A stretch of DNA of 39,873 bases from Bacillota bacterium (GCA_023415475.1 JAEZKL010000152.1:1-39873), one strand, 5' to 3'; shown: positions 1 to 8,605, counted from the stretch's first letter. Translations and numbers: made by a program. Notes: generated by a model not told the origin, from the sequence alone.

Positions 1-2
1 TG

Positions 3-236
3 GATCAGGAGGATGGACGTTACAGCGTATTATCCGGAACCTGTGAATCGGCAGAAGGACCATATACCTTTGGAACCTATCTGTGGGCAAGATTTGATGA
101 TCTGTCAAAGTGGGAGCATAAACTGATTGAAGGACCTTACATCCACCATATGGCTGAGATAGAGGGCGATTATACCAAGGAGCTGAGGGAATTCTGCAAA
201 TATATTCCCTTCCTGAATCCTGACTCGGTTCAATAG
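3..236 (+). CDS. Sugar isomerase, fucose/arabinose isomerase-like, C-terminal fragment
   Basis: This open frame enters from the left edge and ends at a TAG at 234-236, so only the last 77 residues are visible. They contain GPYTFGTYLWARF followed by EGPYIHHMAEIEGDY. This resembles the C-terminus of L-fucose/L-arabinose isomerase-type proteins, where a late His-His segment closes the sugar site; that assignment is from memory of the family and no active-site metal ligands are in view. The DUF4867-like gene 98 bases downstream, on the same strand, fits a sugar-isomerase context. Substrate cannot be told from this piece. The family call is moderate; that it is a real 3' gene end is near certain. 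Confidence 0.6.
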   Translation, partial: DQEDGRYSVLSGTCESAEGPYTFGTYLWARFDDLSKWEHKLIEGPYIHHMAEIEGDYTKELREFCKYIPFLNPDSVQ

Positions 237-244
237 CCATACTA

Positions 245-260
245 CAGTGAATATTCACTG
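245..260. promoter_or_regulatory. 16-bp perfect palindrome between isomerase and DUF4867 genes
   Basis: CAGTGAATATTCACTG is its own reverse complement and starts 9 bases after the isomerase stop. It could be a regulator site or a short RNA hairpin that trims the upstream message. The following ATTTTCC is too weak a T-run for a confident terminator. Confidence 0.35.
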
Positions 261-334
261 ATTTTCCTACTACGGAATATTCAGAGTTACCCATAAACAA
301 TATAAACTTAAGACATATAAAGGAGACAAGACCG

Positions 335-1018
335 ATGAATAAATTCGAAGAATTAAGAAAAGCGAATCCTCAGATTGATTTACAGGAGGTTAGTAGCGAT
401 GCATTTCACCCCTTTGGGAAGGTGATCAAATCCTTTGACCCGGCCGCTCTCATTCAATTGAGTGAGAGAGTGGTTCCAATCCCGGAAGAGGGAAGTCGCT
501 ATTTTCCGGCCGTATCGGAGCTGGATACTCATCCGGATGCAGATATACTAAGAAATCAGTATCTCGGGCAGCTGGATGCCCAGATCGGTATCTGTCTCGG
601 GCATAATAACCGTTTAAATGCTTTGGAGTATCATAAAAGCAGTGAAATCAATATCGCAGTCACAGATTTGGTTTTGTTATTAGCAGATCAACGAGACATG
701 GAGCTGGATGGACGGATTTCGTCTGAAAAAATAATAGGTTTTTATTTACACAAGGGTGATGTGGTAGAAGTATATGCGACCACTCTGCACTTTTGCCCCT
801 GCGAGGTTGAGAATGGGTTTTCCTGTATCGTTGTTTTGCCGCGCGATACCAATAAGCCTTTAAATGACAATATCGAGAAAAAGGATGAGCTGTTGTTTGC
901 GAAGAATAAATGGCTGCTTGCACATGAGGACAATCAGGCATTAATCAACAGAGGGGCAAAAGCCAAAATATATGGCCAGAATCTGGAAGTTAATATGATT
1001 GAATCAGGAAGGAAGTAA
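335..1018 (+). CDS. DUF4867 family protein
   Basis: This 227-residue soluble protein has no signal peptide or membrane segment. The overall look (HPFGKVI near residue 25, EYHKSSEIN near 97-105, FYLHKGDVVEVYATTLHFCPC near 136-156) matches DUF4867. That family has a cupin/ureidoglycolate-lyase-like barrel and often lies next to fucose-isomerase-like sugar genes. The paired His residues in EYHK and TLHF are plausible metal ligands, which is inference. AAGGAG lies 11 bases before the ATG and supports this start. The neighbour upstream is the isomerase tail, so the two probably share a message. A role in sugar binding, mutarotation or lactonisation is possible but not shown. Confidence 0.7.
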   Translation: MNKFEELRKANPQIDLQEVSSDAFHPFGKVIKSFDPAALIQLSERVVPIPEEGSRYFPAVSELDTHPDADILRNQYLGQLDAQIGICLGHNNRLNALEYHKSSEINIAVTDLVLLLADQRDMELDGRISSEKIIGFYLHKGDVVEVYATTLHFCPCEVENGFSCIVVLPRDTNKPLNDNIEKKDELLFAKNKWLLAHEDNQALINRGAKAKIYGQNLEVNMIESGRK

Positions 1019-1070
1019 GACAATAAAGTGTGATTTCTTTTTTGATGTTATTGTATGTCTAGAGGAGGAG

Positions 1071-1097
1071 GGGCACAGGAAAAAACACCTGTGTCCT
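1071..1097 (+). terminator. Weak stem-loop after the DUF4867 gene
   Basis: GGGCACAGG (1071-1079) pairs with CCTGTGTCC (1088-1096) across an 8-base A-rich loop, giving a 9-bp stem with one G-T pair. No T-run follows, so it is either a weak terminator or a message-stabilising hairpin between this gene and the AraC sensor. Confidence 0.3.
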
Positions 1098-1196
1098 ATA
1101 AGGTATTTCAAATACTGCTATTGTAAGTTATAATGGTTTTATAGATAGTACACATCATAGAGGTATTGGTTTGTTTTAATACGGGGGTGTAACTTT

Positions 1197-3419
1197 ATGA
1201 AAATGAAAAAATTAGAAATTATGAAAAGCAGTACCTTTAGGCGCTTCTTTTTTAGTTTTGTATTGGTGCTGATCATACCGATTATGGCATTTGCAGTAAT
1301 ATACTTGAAATATTACGATAAAATGTATAAAAATAAAATCCTGGAACAGGCAGAGAATGTATTAGAATTGTCAATGCAGGAATTGCAGAATAATGTAGCA
1401 GAAATTAATACCATAAGCGTTCAGAATTCACTTTTGGATATTACCAAGGGATATAATTTAAAAAAGGATGTTTTGAATACTCAGATCAAGAACCTCTTGG
1501 CATCGCAGACGATAACCCATTCCTTTATTGAAAACATTGATTACTATACTGAAACAGTTCCCGATCGCATTTATTCCCAGCAAGGAACCTATGCTCCTAA
1601 GTATTATAGACAATACATAAAGCAGGACGGAAGCCTATGCTCTCTTCCGCAATATTTGTCGGAACTGGAAACACCCGGTTGGATCAGCTCTAAGAATATT
1701 AACTGGAACACAGACACGACGGATCCCTACCTTCAATATATAGTTAAAGTGGTGGGTTCAGAGAAAGCCTTTTGGATTTTTACAATTTCTAATGATGAAT
1801 TGAGGAAGCTGCTGGATACGGATGAAGCGGTGACCATATTATATGATCAGGAGGGAAATCAACTGTATCCTTTTGAAGAGGAAGCTATAGAGACGAAGGA
1901 GCAGGGTGAAGTCATGGAATTGAGTCAGAGTGGAAGAGATACAGGCGATGATGATAGCCAAATGTATTTTTCCAAGGATGTAGAAAACCTAAAGCTTGTC
2001 AGGATAATCTCCAGTGAGTCCCTATTCCTGGAGCTAAATCAATTTAGAAATATCTTTTTACTAGCTGTCATGCTCCTATTGATTCTGGGAGGAATTTTGG
2101 TTGCCACCTTATCCTTCTATAATAACCGGCCGATTAATGAGCTTGAGCTTTTCTGTGAGAATAAGTTTGGGGATATTCCAAAGAATATCAAGGGACTGGA
2201 TATATTTCGTTTTACATTGGATAAAATGGAAGAAAAGGTTACTCTGCTGGAGCAGAACCAAAAGGTTGAACGGCTTCTTCTACAGATGATATACGGAAAA
2301 AACTGCAATACGGATTATTTTAAGGATATGATGAACAAATCGGGATTATTTATTAATTCAAATCGCTACCAAGTAATCTATGTACACCGCAATGATGATG
2401 CCGTCAGTGGTTTCAATCTCCCGCTATACTTTGAAATGCTTTTGGATGATGAATATGAATTGCATATAATAGAATATGCAAAGCAGAATGTTATTATTGG
2501 AATTATTGGAATGAATGAGGAGAAGGAATTACAATTAAAGGAGCAGTTAAATGACATAACAGAAAAAATATGTGCGTTAAACTCCGATGAAATTCATATT
2601 TATGTTGGCGGAAGCTGTGAAAAAGTAGAAGAAATTCATTGGTCGTATATGCAGGCATTAATGCTCAGCCATAAGGGTAAGAAACAGGAAAATAGCAGCA
2701 TTAGTTATTTTAATGAGAATGCTAATATAAAAATGCGTTTTATGTATCCTAAGCTGGAATTAGATTCACTTTATGATGCGCTGATTACCGCGAATTCTAA
2801 GAAGGCCAACCTTATTACGGATGTATTAATTGATACAATCCGAGAGCAAAGCTATAATCGCTTTGTGTGTACAACCCTGTGCTATGATGTCATAAATGCA
2901 TACTATAGAGCGCAGACTGAGTTGGAATTTCAGAATAAGGACAGTGAACCTAAAGTTGATTCTAAACTAATTTATGGAATTACAGATATTGAGGAAATGA
3001 TTAGCATCATACTTCAAGTCAGAGATAAGTCCAGAGCATATATGGAAAAAGGGTCGCAGGAGGTACAGACGAAGGATATTGCTACGAAAGTGATCGCATT
3101 TATAGATCAAAATAGTAAGGATCGGAATTTGAGTGTCAGTATGGTCGCTGATACATTCCAGATGTCGATATCAAATTTGAGCCATCAGTTCAAGGCCCTC
3201 ACTAATATGAATATATCAGACTATATTACGGATAAGAAGTATATCTATGTGAAGGAATTACTTTTGGATACAGATTACAGTGTACAAAAAATCGCTGATA
3301 TGATGGGGTATAATCAGACAACAAGCTTTATTAGAAAATTCAAGCAATATTACGGAATGACTCCAAGTGAGTATCGTGTATTTTATCAGAAGGAACAATC
3401 TGGAGCAATGAATAGCTAG
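1197..3419 (+). CDS. Membrane-anchored AraC-family sensor-regulator
   Basis: This 740-residue one-component regulator has a first membrane segment at about 17-39, an extracellular sensor of about 245 residues, a second membrane segment at about 285-307 and a long cytoplasmic linker. It ends in a C-terminal double helix-turn-helix of the AraC type. The last part shows the family pattern LSVSMVADTFQMSISNLSHQFK and later KIADMMGYNQTTSFIRKFKQYYGMTPSEYR. It has no receiver domain and no kinase domain, so it probably senses an outside sugar and binds DNA directly. GGGGGTG before the ATG is a modest ribosome site. The GH43 gene starts 15 bases after its stop and is the likeliest target. Confidence 0.85.
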   Translation: MKMKKLEIMKSSTFRRFFFSFVLVLIIPIMAFAVIYLKYYDKMYKNKILEQAENVLELSMQELQNNVAEINTISVQNSLLDITKGYNLKKDVLNTQIKNLLASQTITHSFIENIDYYTETVPDRIYSQQGTYAPKYYRQYIKQDGSLCSLPQYLSELETPGWISSKNINWNTDTTDPYLQYIVKVVGSEKAFWIFTISNDELRKLLDTDEAVTILYDQEGNQLYPFEEEAIETKEQGEVMELSQSGRDTGDDDSQMYFSKDVENLKLVRIISSESLFLELNQFRNIFLLAVMLLLILGGILVATLSFYNNRPINELELFCENKFGDIPKNIKGLDIFRFTLDKMEEKVTLLEQNQKVERLLLQMIYGKNCNTDYFKDMMNKSGLFINSNRYQVIYVHRNDDAVSGFNLPLYFEMLLDDEYELHIIEYAKQNVIIGIIGMNEEKELQLKEQLNDITEKICALNSDEIHIYVGGSCEKVEEIHWSYMQALMLSHKGKKQENSSISYFNENANIKMRFMYPKLELDSLYDALITANSKKANLITDVLIDTIREQSYNRFVCTTLCYDVINAYYRAQTELEFQNKDSEPKVDSKLIYGITDIEEMISIILQVRDKSRAYMEKGSQEVQTKDIATKVIAFIDQNSKDRNLSVSMVADTFQMSISNLSHQFKALTNMNISDYITDKKYIYVKELLLDTDYSVQKIADMMGYNQTTSFIRKFKQYYGMTPSEYRVFYQKEQSGAMNS

Positions 3420-3434
3420 GAACGGAGAAGATCA

Positions 3435-4349
3435 ATGAACAATGGAATATGCTGGTCAGATGAAGCGGGAGAATATATCCAGGCTCATGGTGGGTCCATG
3501 CTTCATTATAATAACCAATGGTTTTGGTACGGAGAAAATAAAAATACAGAGACTGTTAATCGAAGAGTGAAGTTTATTGGTATTTCCTGCTATTCCAGCT
3601 ATGACATGAAAGGCTGGAAGTATGAGGGGCTGGTATTAAAAGCCTCCTCTAATATCAATGATGATCTACATGAAAATTGCATTGCGGAGCGTCCGAAGGT
3701 TTTATTTAACAGGCTGACCAATAAATTTGTAATGTGGTTTCATATCGATAACAGAGAGTATACGATGGCAAGTGTTGGAGTAGCAATTAGTGATAGTGCT
3801 ATGGGACCCTTTGAATATCTGGGAAGACAGAGGCCGTTAGGGAGAGACAGCAGGGATATGACGGTTTTTCAGGACACAGATGGAAGCGCTTATCTAATAC
3901 ATAGCTCTGATTGGAACAGTACTTTGATGATCGACAGATTAAATAATGAATATACGGGTCTAACAGGAGAAACCGCGAGTATTTGTATCGATCAATATCG
4001 AGAAGCACCGGTAGTTATGAAGCAGGATAATAAATATTATATGGTTACCTCCGGGTGCACCGGATGGCTGCCTAATTCCATGCTGTACGCAGTATCGGAT
4101 CATATGATGGGACGCTGGAAGCTGATAGATAATCCCTGCAGTGGTAAGGATTATAGAAAAACCTTTGGCGGACAAAGTGCCTTTGCTTTTTGTACGAATG
4201 GACAATGGATGCTGGCGTTGGATCACTGGAATCCACAGAATTTAAGAGTTTCGGGATATAGCTTCTTACCGGTTGAGCTGGATAAGGATTATATGAGCAT
4301 TGCGTGGCAGGATGAGTTTCAAGGGCTGCGCTCTATGCCAATGAATTAA
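3435..4349 (+). CDS. GH43-like glycoside hydrolase (exo-galactanase-like)
   Basis: This 304-residue protein has no signal peptide, so it should act inside the cell on imported oligosaccharides. The five-bladed-propeller pattern of GH43 is recognisable: HGGSMLHYNNQWFWYGENK (18-36), AERPKVLFN (84-92), DSRDMTVF (138-145) and YREAPVV (188-194). The layout resembles the GH43 branch that includes exo-beta-1,3-galactanases, in which the classical N-terminal catalytic Asp is missing. Candidate acidic residues are E85, D141 and E190; the assignment is inference. GGAGAAG lies just before the ATG. It is co-transcribed with the AraC sensor upstream. The polysaccharide target is uncertain: an arabinogalactan side chain is one possibility. 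Confidence 0.75.
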   Translation: MNNGICWSDEAGEYIQAHGGSMLHYNNQWFWYGENKNTETVNRRVKFIGISCYSSYDMKGWKYEGLVLKASSNINDDLHENCIAERPKVLFNRLTNKFVMWFHIDNREYTMASVGVAISDSAMGPFEYLGRQRPLGRDSRDMTVFQDTDGSAYLIHSSDWNSTLMIDRLNNEYTGLTGETASICIDQYREAPVVMKQDNKYYMVTSGCTGWLPNSMLYAVSDHMMGRWKLIDNPCSGKDYRKTFGGQSAFAFCTNGQWMLALDHWNPQNLRVSGYSFLPVELDKDYMSIAWQDEFQGLRSMPMN

Positions 4350-4441
4350 TGAGGGCGTCTATGGCGCTGTGCATGGGGAACTTTAAAGAAAAATACCGGC
4401 TTGGCTTCGGAGAGGAATGGACGGTATCCATTGAGAAGTGA
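4349..4441 (+). other. Orphan 30-codon reading frame, possible gene remnant
   Basis: An ATG overlaps the GH43 stop in TAATG and opens 30 codons, ending EKYRLGFGEEWTVSIEK. The end reads like real protein rather than noise, but I recognise no family. It may be the leftover C-terminus of a decayed enzyme, a coupled small peptide, or chance. The stretch 4350-4490 holds nothing else I can support. Confidence 0.2.
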
Positions 4442-4490
4442 TGCAAAAAGGATCACATACTTCCTTATAAAATGTCTTGCAACTTAATAC

Positions 4491-4519
4491 TTGACGTATA
4501 TTAGTTCGGTTGTTATAAT
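4491..4519 (+). promoter_or_regulatory. Promoter of tRNA-Cys
   Basis: TTGACG at 4491-4496 and TATAAT at 4514-4519 are separated by exactly 17 bases. Transcription would start near 4526, some 17 bases before the tRNA. This is a near-consensus housekeeping sigma promoter. Confidence 0.85.
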
Positions 4520-4542
4520 ATACTAGCTGTAGCAAATATTAT

Positions 4543-4613
4543 GGCGACATAGCCAAGTGGTAAGGCATGGGTCTGCAACACCCTGATCACCAGTTCAAAT
4601 CTGGTTGTCGCCT
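4543..4613 (+). tRNA. tRNA-Cys (anticodon GCA)
   Basis: The full cloverleaf folds by eye. The acceptor GGCGACA (4543-4549) pairs with TGTCGCC (4606-4612), and the D arm is GCC/GGC. The anticodon loop CTGCAAC has GCA at 4575-4577. The T arm is CCAG-TTCAAAT-CTGG. The discriminator base is T (4613), as expected for cysteine. The outer anticodon-stem pair is a T-T mismatch. No CCA is encoded; CTC follows instead. Its last 22 bases are duplicated at 24401-24422, which marks this gene as an integration site. The 3' end now present was probably supplied by the incoming DNA, keeping the tRNA functional. Confidence 0.97.
4592..4613 (+). repeat. attL-like repeat: tRNA-Cys 3' end
   Basis: These 22 bases run from within the T stem to the discriminator base of tRNA-Cys. 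The copy at 24401-24422 is identical; the match breaks at the base on either side. Confidence 0.85.
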
Positions 4614-4623
4614 CTCAAAGAGT

Positions 4624-4664
4624 AATCTCTAAATTTGAAAATTCAAAGGTTTAGAGATTTTTTA
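4624..4664 (+). terminator. Terminator after tRNA-Cys
   Basis: AATCTCTAAA (4624-4633) pairs perfectly with TTTAGAGATT (4650-4659), followed by more T. A second perfect stem, TTTGAA/TTCAAA, sits inside the loop. It ends the tRNA transcript. If the island model is right, this terminator came with the island, because another terminator follows the tRNA fragment at 24.4 kb. Confidence 0.85.
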
Positions 4665-4752
4665 TTGCTAAAATAATTGGTGCAAATAGGAACAAGCTGT
4701 TCGGCGGTTATGCCTTAAAATAGTAAAACTAAGAGAAAGTGAAACTAAACCC

Positions 4753-5640
4753 ATGCTAAATTATATAGTAACATTTTGCAATGAAATTCGTTTTCCAAAA
4801 GAAGCAATACAAGATTTACTACAAAATTATAAAGAATTAAGTTCAAAGGAAGTTTGTTTAGAAAGATTTAATGAGTTAGTAGAATACTTTAAAAAGTACA
4901 ATAGTAAAGATGAGTATAAAGAAATTTTTTTCAAGCTGGATGAAATCGCTAAGCTCTCAGGTGTGCACAACTATTCAGTTCATATGCTATATTTAATTGC
5001 GTTATCTATTCATACAAGAGAATTATATGAAGAGAAGAATATTTCATATGAAATTTATCTTGATTCAATGTCAGATTTAAGAGCTAAATTGATGGAATGT
5101 TGGGAACTAAATGGAGTATGGGGAACGAATGTTGGTTGGTGGGAGATAGATTTTTTTAATCTAAACTTATTTGCATTAGGGCGCCTGCAATTCGAATTAA
5201 TCCCATTTGAAGGAGAATACACCAGCGGTATACATCGTCTAAAACAAGGTGATATGGTGCTAAATGTTCATATACCTTCACTAGGACCTTTATTATATGA
5301 TGATTGTAAGGCATCATTTAAAAAAGCGGCTCTTCATTTTCAGGATTGTTTTAAAGGAAGACCAGTAGCGTTTGTATGTCATTCATGGCTTCTCTATCCG
5401 GAACATAGGGAGTTTTTACCTCCTAATTCCAATATTTTAAAATTCATGACTTTCTTTGATATTATATCATCCGAGATAAGCGAGAAGAAGTCGGATTTAT
5501 GGAGAGTCTTCTATAAGGATTGGGAAAAAGATCCAATAGACTTACCAAGGAATACATCAATTCAGAGGGCATATGCAGATTGGCTTATGAAAGGTAATAA
5601 TATTGGAACAGGTAATGGAGTATTTTTTTATGAGGACTAA
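4753..5640 (+). CDS. Acyltransferase domain protein (NAT_N/GNAT_C-like)
   Basis: This 295-residue soluble protein resembles the Firmicute family annotated as acyltransferase-domain proteins, with a helical N-terminal domain and a GNAT-like C-terminal half. The pattern supporting this is RLQFELIPF near 151-159, LNVHIPSLGPL in the middle, then FVCHSWLLYP and LPPNSNILKFM. It lies just inside the left island border, alone between the tRNA terminator and a hairpin at 5683-5735. The ribosome site is weak (GAGAAAG about 13 bases upstream). The codons are very AT-rich. Substrate and acyl donor are unknown, and no link to the sugar genes next to it is evident; it may be island cargo. Confidence 0.65.
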   Translation: MLNYIVTFCNEIRFPKEAIQDLLQNYKELSSKEVCLERFNELVEYFKKYNSKDEYKEIFFKLDEIAKLSGVHNYSVHMLYLIALSIHTRELYEEKNISYEIYLDSMSDLRAKLMECWELNGVWGTNVGWWEIDFFNLNLFALGRLQFELIPFEGEYTSGIHRLKQGDMVLNVHIPSLGPLLYDDCKASFKKAALHFQDCFKGRPVAFVCHSWLLYPEHREFLPPNSNILKFMTFFDIISSEISEKKSDLWRVFYKDWEKDPIDLPRNTSIQRAYADWLMKGNNIGTGNGVFFYED

Positions 5641-5682
5641 TTTATAACACCAGCTAATGGTGTATAACTTTATATAATTAGG

Positions 5683-5735
5683 ATATGCCTCACAATAAAG
5701 ACAGATTCAAAATTAGTCTTTATTATGGGGCATAT
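5683..5735. terminator. Convergent terminator hairpin
   Basis: Two 20-base arms (5683-5702 and 5716-5735) pair with a single mismatch and one G-T pair, around a 13-base loop. It lies between two convergent genes, the acyltransferase-like gene and the Gfo/Idh/MocA gene, and can serve both strands. TAGGTTTT follows on the plus side. Confidence 0.75.
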
Positions 5736-5741
5736 TAGGTT

Positions 5742-6632
5742 TTACTTAGTATATTTATCTAAAAAGACTTCTCTTCCTGTATTAAGGGATTCTAATATAG
5801 CGGTAAGAAGAATAGTAGGAGCAATTAATTTATCAAGTGAAATTGGTCTTTTGCCTGTCTTAAGCATTTCTACAAACTTCTCAAAGCCTAGCTTGTAAGT
5901 AGTAAAATCAATATTGATTTTGCCTGCATAGCTTTTTTTATTTCCATGGATTAAACAGATATTATCTGCGATCGTATTAGTAAAATTAAGAACAACGCTT
6001 ATATTTTCATAGTTAGCTACGCATATTATTTCAGAATTAAGTAAAGTAGTAGTAATAGACTTTATCTGGTATCCAAATATAGTAAAAATCATTTCGGCCA
6101 AATGTGGACCATAGAAATGAATTCCATTATATGGGCTGTTTATATCCCCGGGGAAATTCATATATCCGGAAATTACATCCCCCAATGTTCCATTATCTAC
6201 AATTTCAGCCAGATGCAAAACATCATGGCTGTATTTGCATGTGGACCCACCTGTTATGAGGCTGTTATGATAGTCGGCTTCCTTAAGAAGCATTTTTGCA
6301 TCATGTATACTCACAGTGAAGGGTTTATCTATCCATACTGGAATTTTAGCCCTTATAAATGGTAATGCATAGGACGCATGTAAGTTACCGTCACGAAATA
6401 AAATCATTGCAGCATCCACATTCTCTAATATTTCATCAGGAGTAGCTGCGATTGTTTTTATTTGACCTTCAGAAGCCACGTTTTTAGTCTGTGTTTCATC
6501 ATGCCCATATATTGTTGTAATTCTAATATCAGGAAAGATATATTCTCCTGTTGTTTCATCTGGTATATTGCATAATTTTGCAAATGCTAATGCATGACTA
6601 CTATCAGAACCAAGTATACCAATTCTTATCAT
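5742..6632 (-). CDS. Gfo/Idh/MocA-family oxidoreductase
   Basis: This 296-residue, probably NAD(P)-dependent sugar dehydrogenase has an N-terminal Rossmann start, IRIGILGSDSSHA, and the family EKP-type motif as IPVWIDKPF near residue 100, where the Lys is the usual catalytic residue. A C-terminal sheet domain follows, with HFYGPHLAEM near 170-180. It is about 40 residues shorter than typical members and lacks the common DxxxH spacing seen in the 21.4-kb homologue, so the active site differs. It is transcribed divergently from the LplABC-type transporter and probably oxidises a sugar or inositol derivative that this transporter brings in. A promoter at 6671-6699 and a purine-rich site before the ATG support the start. 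Confidence 0.8.
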   Translation of the reverse strand: MIRIGILGSDSSHALAFAKLCNIPDETTGEYIFPDIRITTIYGHDETQTKNVASEGQIKTIAATPDEILENVDAAMILFRDGNLHASYALPFIRAKIPVWIDKPFTVSIHDAKMLLKEADYHNSLITGGSTCKYSHDVLHLAEIVDNGTLGDVISGYMNFPGDINSPYNGIHFYGPHLAEMIFTIFGYQIKSITTTLLNSEIICVANYENISVVLNFTNTIADNICLIHGNKKSYAGKINIDFTTYKLGFEKFVEMLKTGKRPISLDKLIAPTILLTAILESLNTGREVFLDKYTK

Positions 6633-6670
6633 AATATCCCGTCCTTCCCCTTAAGGTAAGATTTTTAGTT

Positions 6671-6699
6671 ATGTTAGCATCTTACTAGGTCGATGTCAA
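6671..6699 (-). promoter_or_regulatory. Minus-strand promoter for the Gfo/Idh/MocA gene
   Basis: Read on the minus strand, TTGACA (6699-6694) and TAACAT (6676-6671) are 17 bases apart, about 40 bases upstream of the start codon. The -35 box is a consensus match; the -10 box is moderate. Confidence 0.65.
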
Positions 6700-6721
6700 C
6701 AATAACAACTTTTAAGTCACT

Positions 6722-6756
6722 TTATCATTTTCTACACACTTATCATTTTCTACACA
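6722..6756. promoter_or_regulatory. Two 17-bp direct repeats, candidate activator site
   Basis: TTATCATTTTCTACACA occurs twice with an 18-base period, at 6722-6738 and 6740-6756, between the divergent oxidoreductase and transporter genes. AraC-family proteins bind direct half-sites of about this size and spacing. The pair ends 23 bases upstream of the minus-strand -35 box. The membrane AraC regulator at 11602 is the natural candidate binder; that is inference. Confidence 0.55.
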
Positions 6757-6897
6757 GGCTAAAACCCCGTAGATAAAAGGATTTTTGAGACTTTAAAGAT
6801 TTATCAATGGAAGAAAGTAAAGCCTGAGAAATTGCTTTATATACTTACAAAATCAGCCATGATAATATTTAGCTATCAAAAAAAGGAGGTATTTTTA

Positions 6898-8526
6898 ATG
6901 AAAAAAAGATTGATTTCGAGTATTTTAGTGATTGCTATGGTAGCTGGATTATTAGCTGGTTGTGGTAATGGCAAAGCAACAGAAAAAAGTAAAACTAATC
7001 CGACAGATGTTCCTAAAGCGGATACGGTGGAGGACAAAACAGAACCAACAGAAGACAATTTATATGGGGATACTGGCGGATTAAAACTACCATTAGTTGA
7101 TAAGCCAACAACAATAACTTGGATGCTTCAAAGTACTGTACAAGGACTAAATGACAAGGATGTTATAAAAGAAATAGAAAGAAGAACTGGTATTACACTT
7201 GACATTCTAAGTTATCCTGCCGCAAGTTATGCGGATAAGCTTAATATAACGTTGGCGTCTGGAAGTCTTCCTGATATTATTACTGGAAGTACATTTTCTG
7301 AAGTTAATAAGCTAGGTGGGCAAGGTGCATTTGTTGCAATTAACGATTATATTAATGAACTTCCTAATTTTAAAAGCTTATATGTAGATAATGAAGAAAA
7401 TAATTGGGTAATGAAATCCTATTCCGATGACAAAAACAATATCTACACCTGGCCTATATATGGTTTAAATAGAGATGTAAACCATGGATTTATGTATCGT
7501 AAAGATATTTTTGATAAGCATGGTATTAAGGAATGGACCAATACAGATGAATTTTATCAAGCAATGAAACAATTAAAAGAGATATATCCTGACTCAACAC
7601 CTATTGTTTCGAAAACTCAGGATGGAATTTATAAAGATTGGGCATATGGCTGGGGTATTGGCGGAGAAAGTTATCCAATGTATTATGATGAAGCAGCAAC
7701 AATCTGGAAACTTGCTACAATTCAACCTGAATTTAAAGAAATGATCGATTTTATGAAAAAGCTTTATAATGAAGGATTATTAGATCCTGAATTTATAACA
7801 GATACAGCAGCATCCTGGACTTCTAAGATGACATCTGAAAATGGTGCATTTGTAACATTTGATTGGATTGGTAGACTTGATATGTTCTACGAACAAGTTA
7901 AAGCAGTAATGCCAGACTATAATTTGAGATATGCAAATCCGGTTGGACCAACAGGAAATATTCGTAGCTTATCTAAGGTTTTAAACTTTGGCACAGCAGT
8001 TGCAAAAGGAAAGAATGAAGAAGCTGCTCTTAAGTTACTTGATTATTTAACAAGCTCTTCTGGTAGTGAACTAATCACGTTAGGAATTGAAGGGGAACAT
8101 TATACATTAGATGCAAACGGTAAAGTGACATATCCTAATATTACAGATGTTGAAAAAATCGAAATCACTACATTAGAAGAAAGATATGGAGCATGGATTG
8201 AAGGTATGTATCTAAAGGTTGACCCAAGAAGTACGTATTTCAAGTATACTGAAAAGGAGCAAGAGGCCCAAGATAAAATAAATAAAGAAATGAAATATGA
8301 AGCGATTGATCCTCAGTTAAAGTTTACTGATGATGAAACATCGGAATTGGTTGAACTCACTACAACATTACAAAAAATCGGTGTTGAATTTGCTGTGCAA
8401 TATGTTCTTGATGAAAATTATGGAGACGCACAATGGAATGAATGGTTAACTACTGCACAAAAGTTAAATGCATCAAAACTTGAAGAAATCTATAATGCTG
8501 CACAAGCAAGATTTAATGCCAATTAA
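6898..8526 (+). CDS. Sugar-binding lipoprotein of an LplA/YtcQ-type ABC transporter
   Basis: This 542-residue protein has a lipoprotein signal peptide (MKKRLISSILVIAMVAG) and the lipobox LLAGC with Cys22. The mature part is a large type-I-fold solute-binding protein, longer than ordinary sugar binders and typical of the LplA/YtcQ group that carries oligosaccharides or uronide-containing sugars. An in-frame ATG exists 22 codons upstream, but the start used here has AAAGGAGG at the right distance and begins the signal peptide. It is the first gene of the operon with the two permeases and the hydroxyacid dehydrogenase. No ATPase gene is present, so a shared MsmX-like ATPase is likely. Confidence 0.9.
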   Translation: MKKRLISSILVIAMVAGLLAGCGNGKATEKSKTNPTDVPKADTVEDKTEPTEDNLYGDTGGLKLPLVDKPTTITWMLQSTVQGLNDKDVIKEIERRTGITLDILSYPAASYADKLNITLASGSLPDIITGSTFSEVNKLGGQGAFVAINDYINELPNFKSLYVDNEENNWVMKSYSDDKNNIYTWPIYGLNRDVNHGFMYRKDIFDKHGIKEWTNTDEFYQAMKQLKEIYPDSTPIVSKTQDGIYKDWAYGWGIGGESYPMYYDEAATIWKLATIQPEFKEMIDFMKKLYNEGLLDPEFITDTAASWTSKMTSENGAFVTFDWIGRLDMFYEQVKAVMPDYNLRYANPVGPTGNIRSLSKVLNFGTAVAKGKNEEAALKLLDYLTSSSGSELITLGIEGEHYTLDANGKVTYPNITDVEKIEITTLEERYGAWIEGMYLKVDPRSTYFKYTEKEQEAQDKINKEMKYEAIDPQLKFTDDETSELVELTTTLQKIGVEFAVQYVLDENYGDAQWNEWLTTAQKLNASKLEEIYNAAQARFNAN

Positions 8527-8546
8527 GATTAATTAGTTGAGGAATT

Positions 8547-8605
8547 GAGAGAAAAGTACTTATACTTAAAAGTGCTTATACTTTAGAGTATTATACTTTT
8601 CTCTT
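8547..8605 (+). repeat. Tandem 16-bp repeats within an intercistronic stem-loop
   Basis: Three copies of an AGTxCTTATACTT-like unit run in tandem (8555-8570, 8571-8586, and a shorter one from 8587). The outer ends, AGAGAAAAGTA and TACTTTTCTCT, pair to close a large hairpin. It lies between the binding-protein gene and the first permease, where a processing or partial-termination structure would keep the binding protein in excess. Confidence 0.5.

Noticed and set aside
6832..6897. Longer start of the binding lipoprotein, 22 codons upstream
   Set aside because: The extra residues would sit before a perfect lipoprotein signal peptide, and the AAAGGAGG site lies directly before the ATG at 6898.
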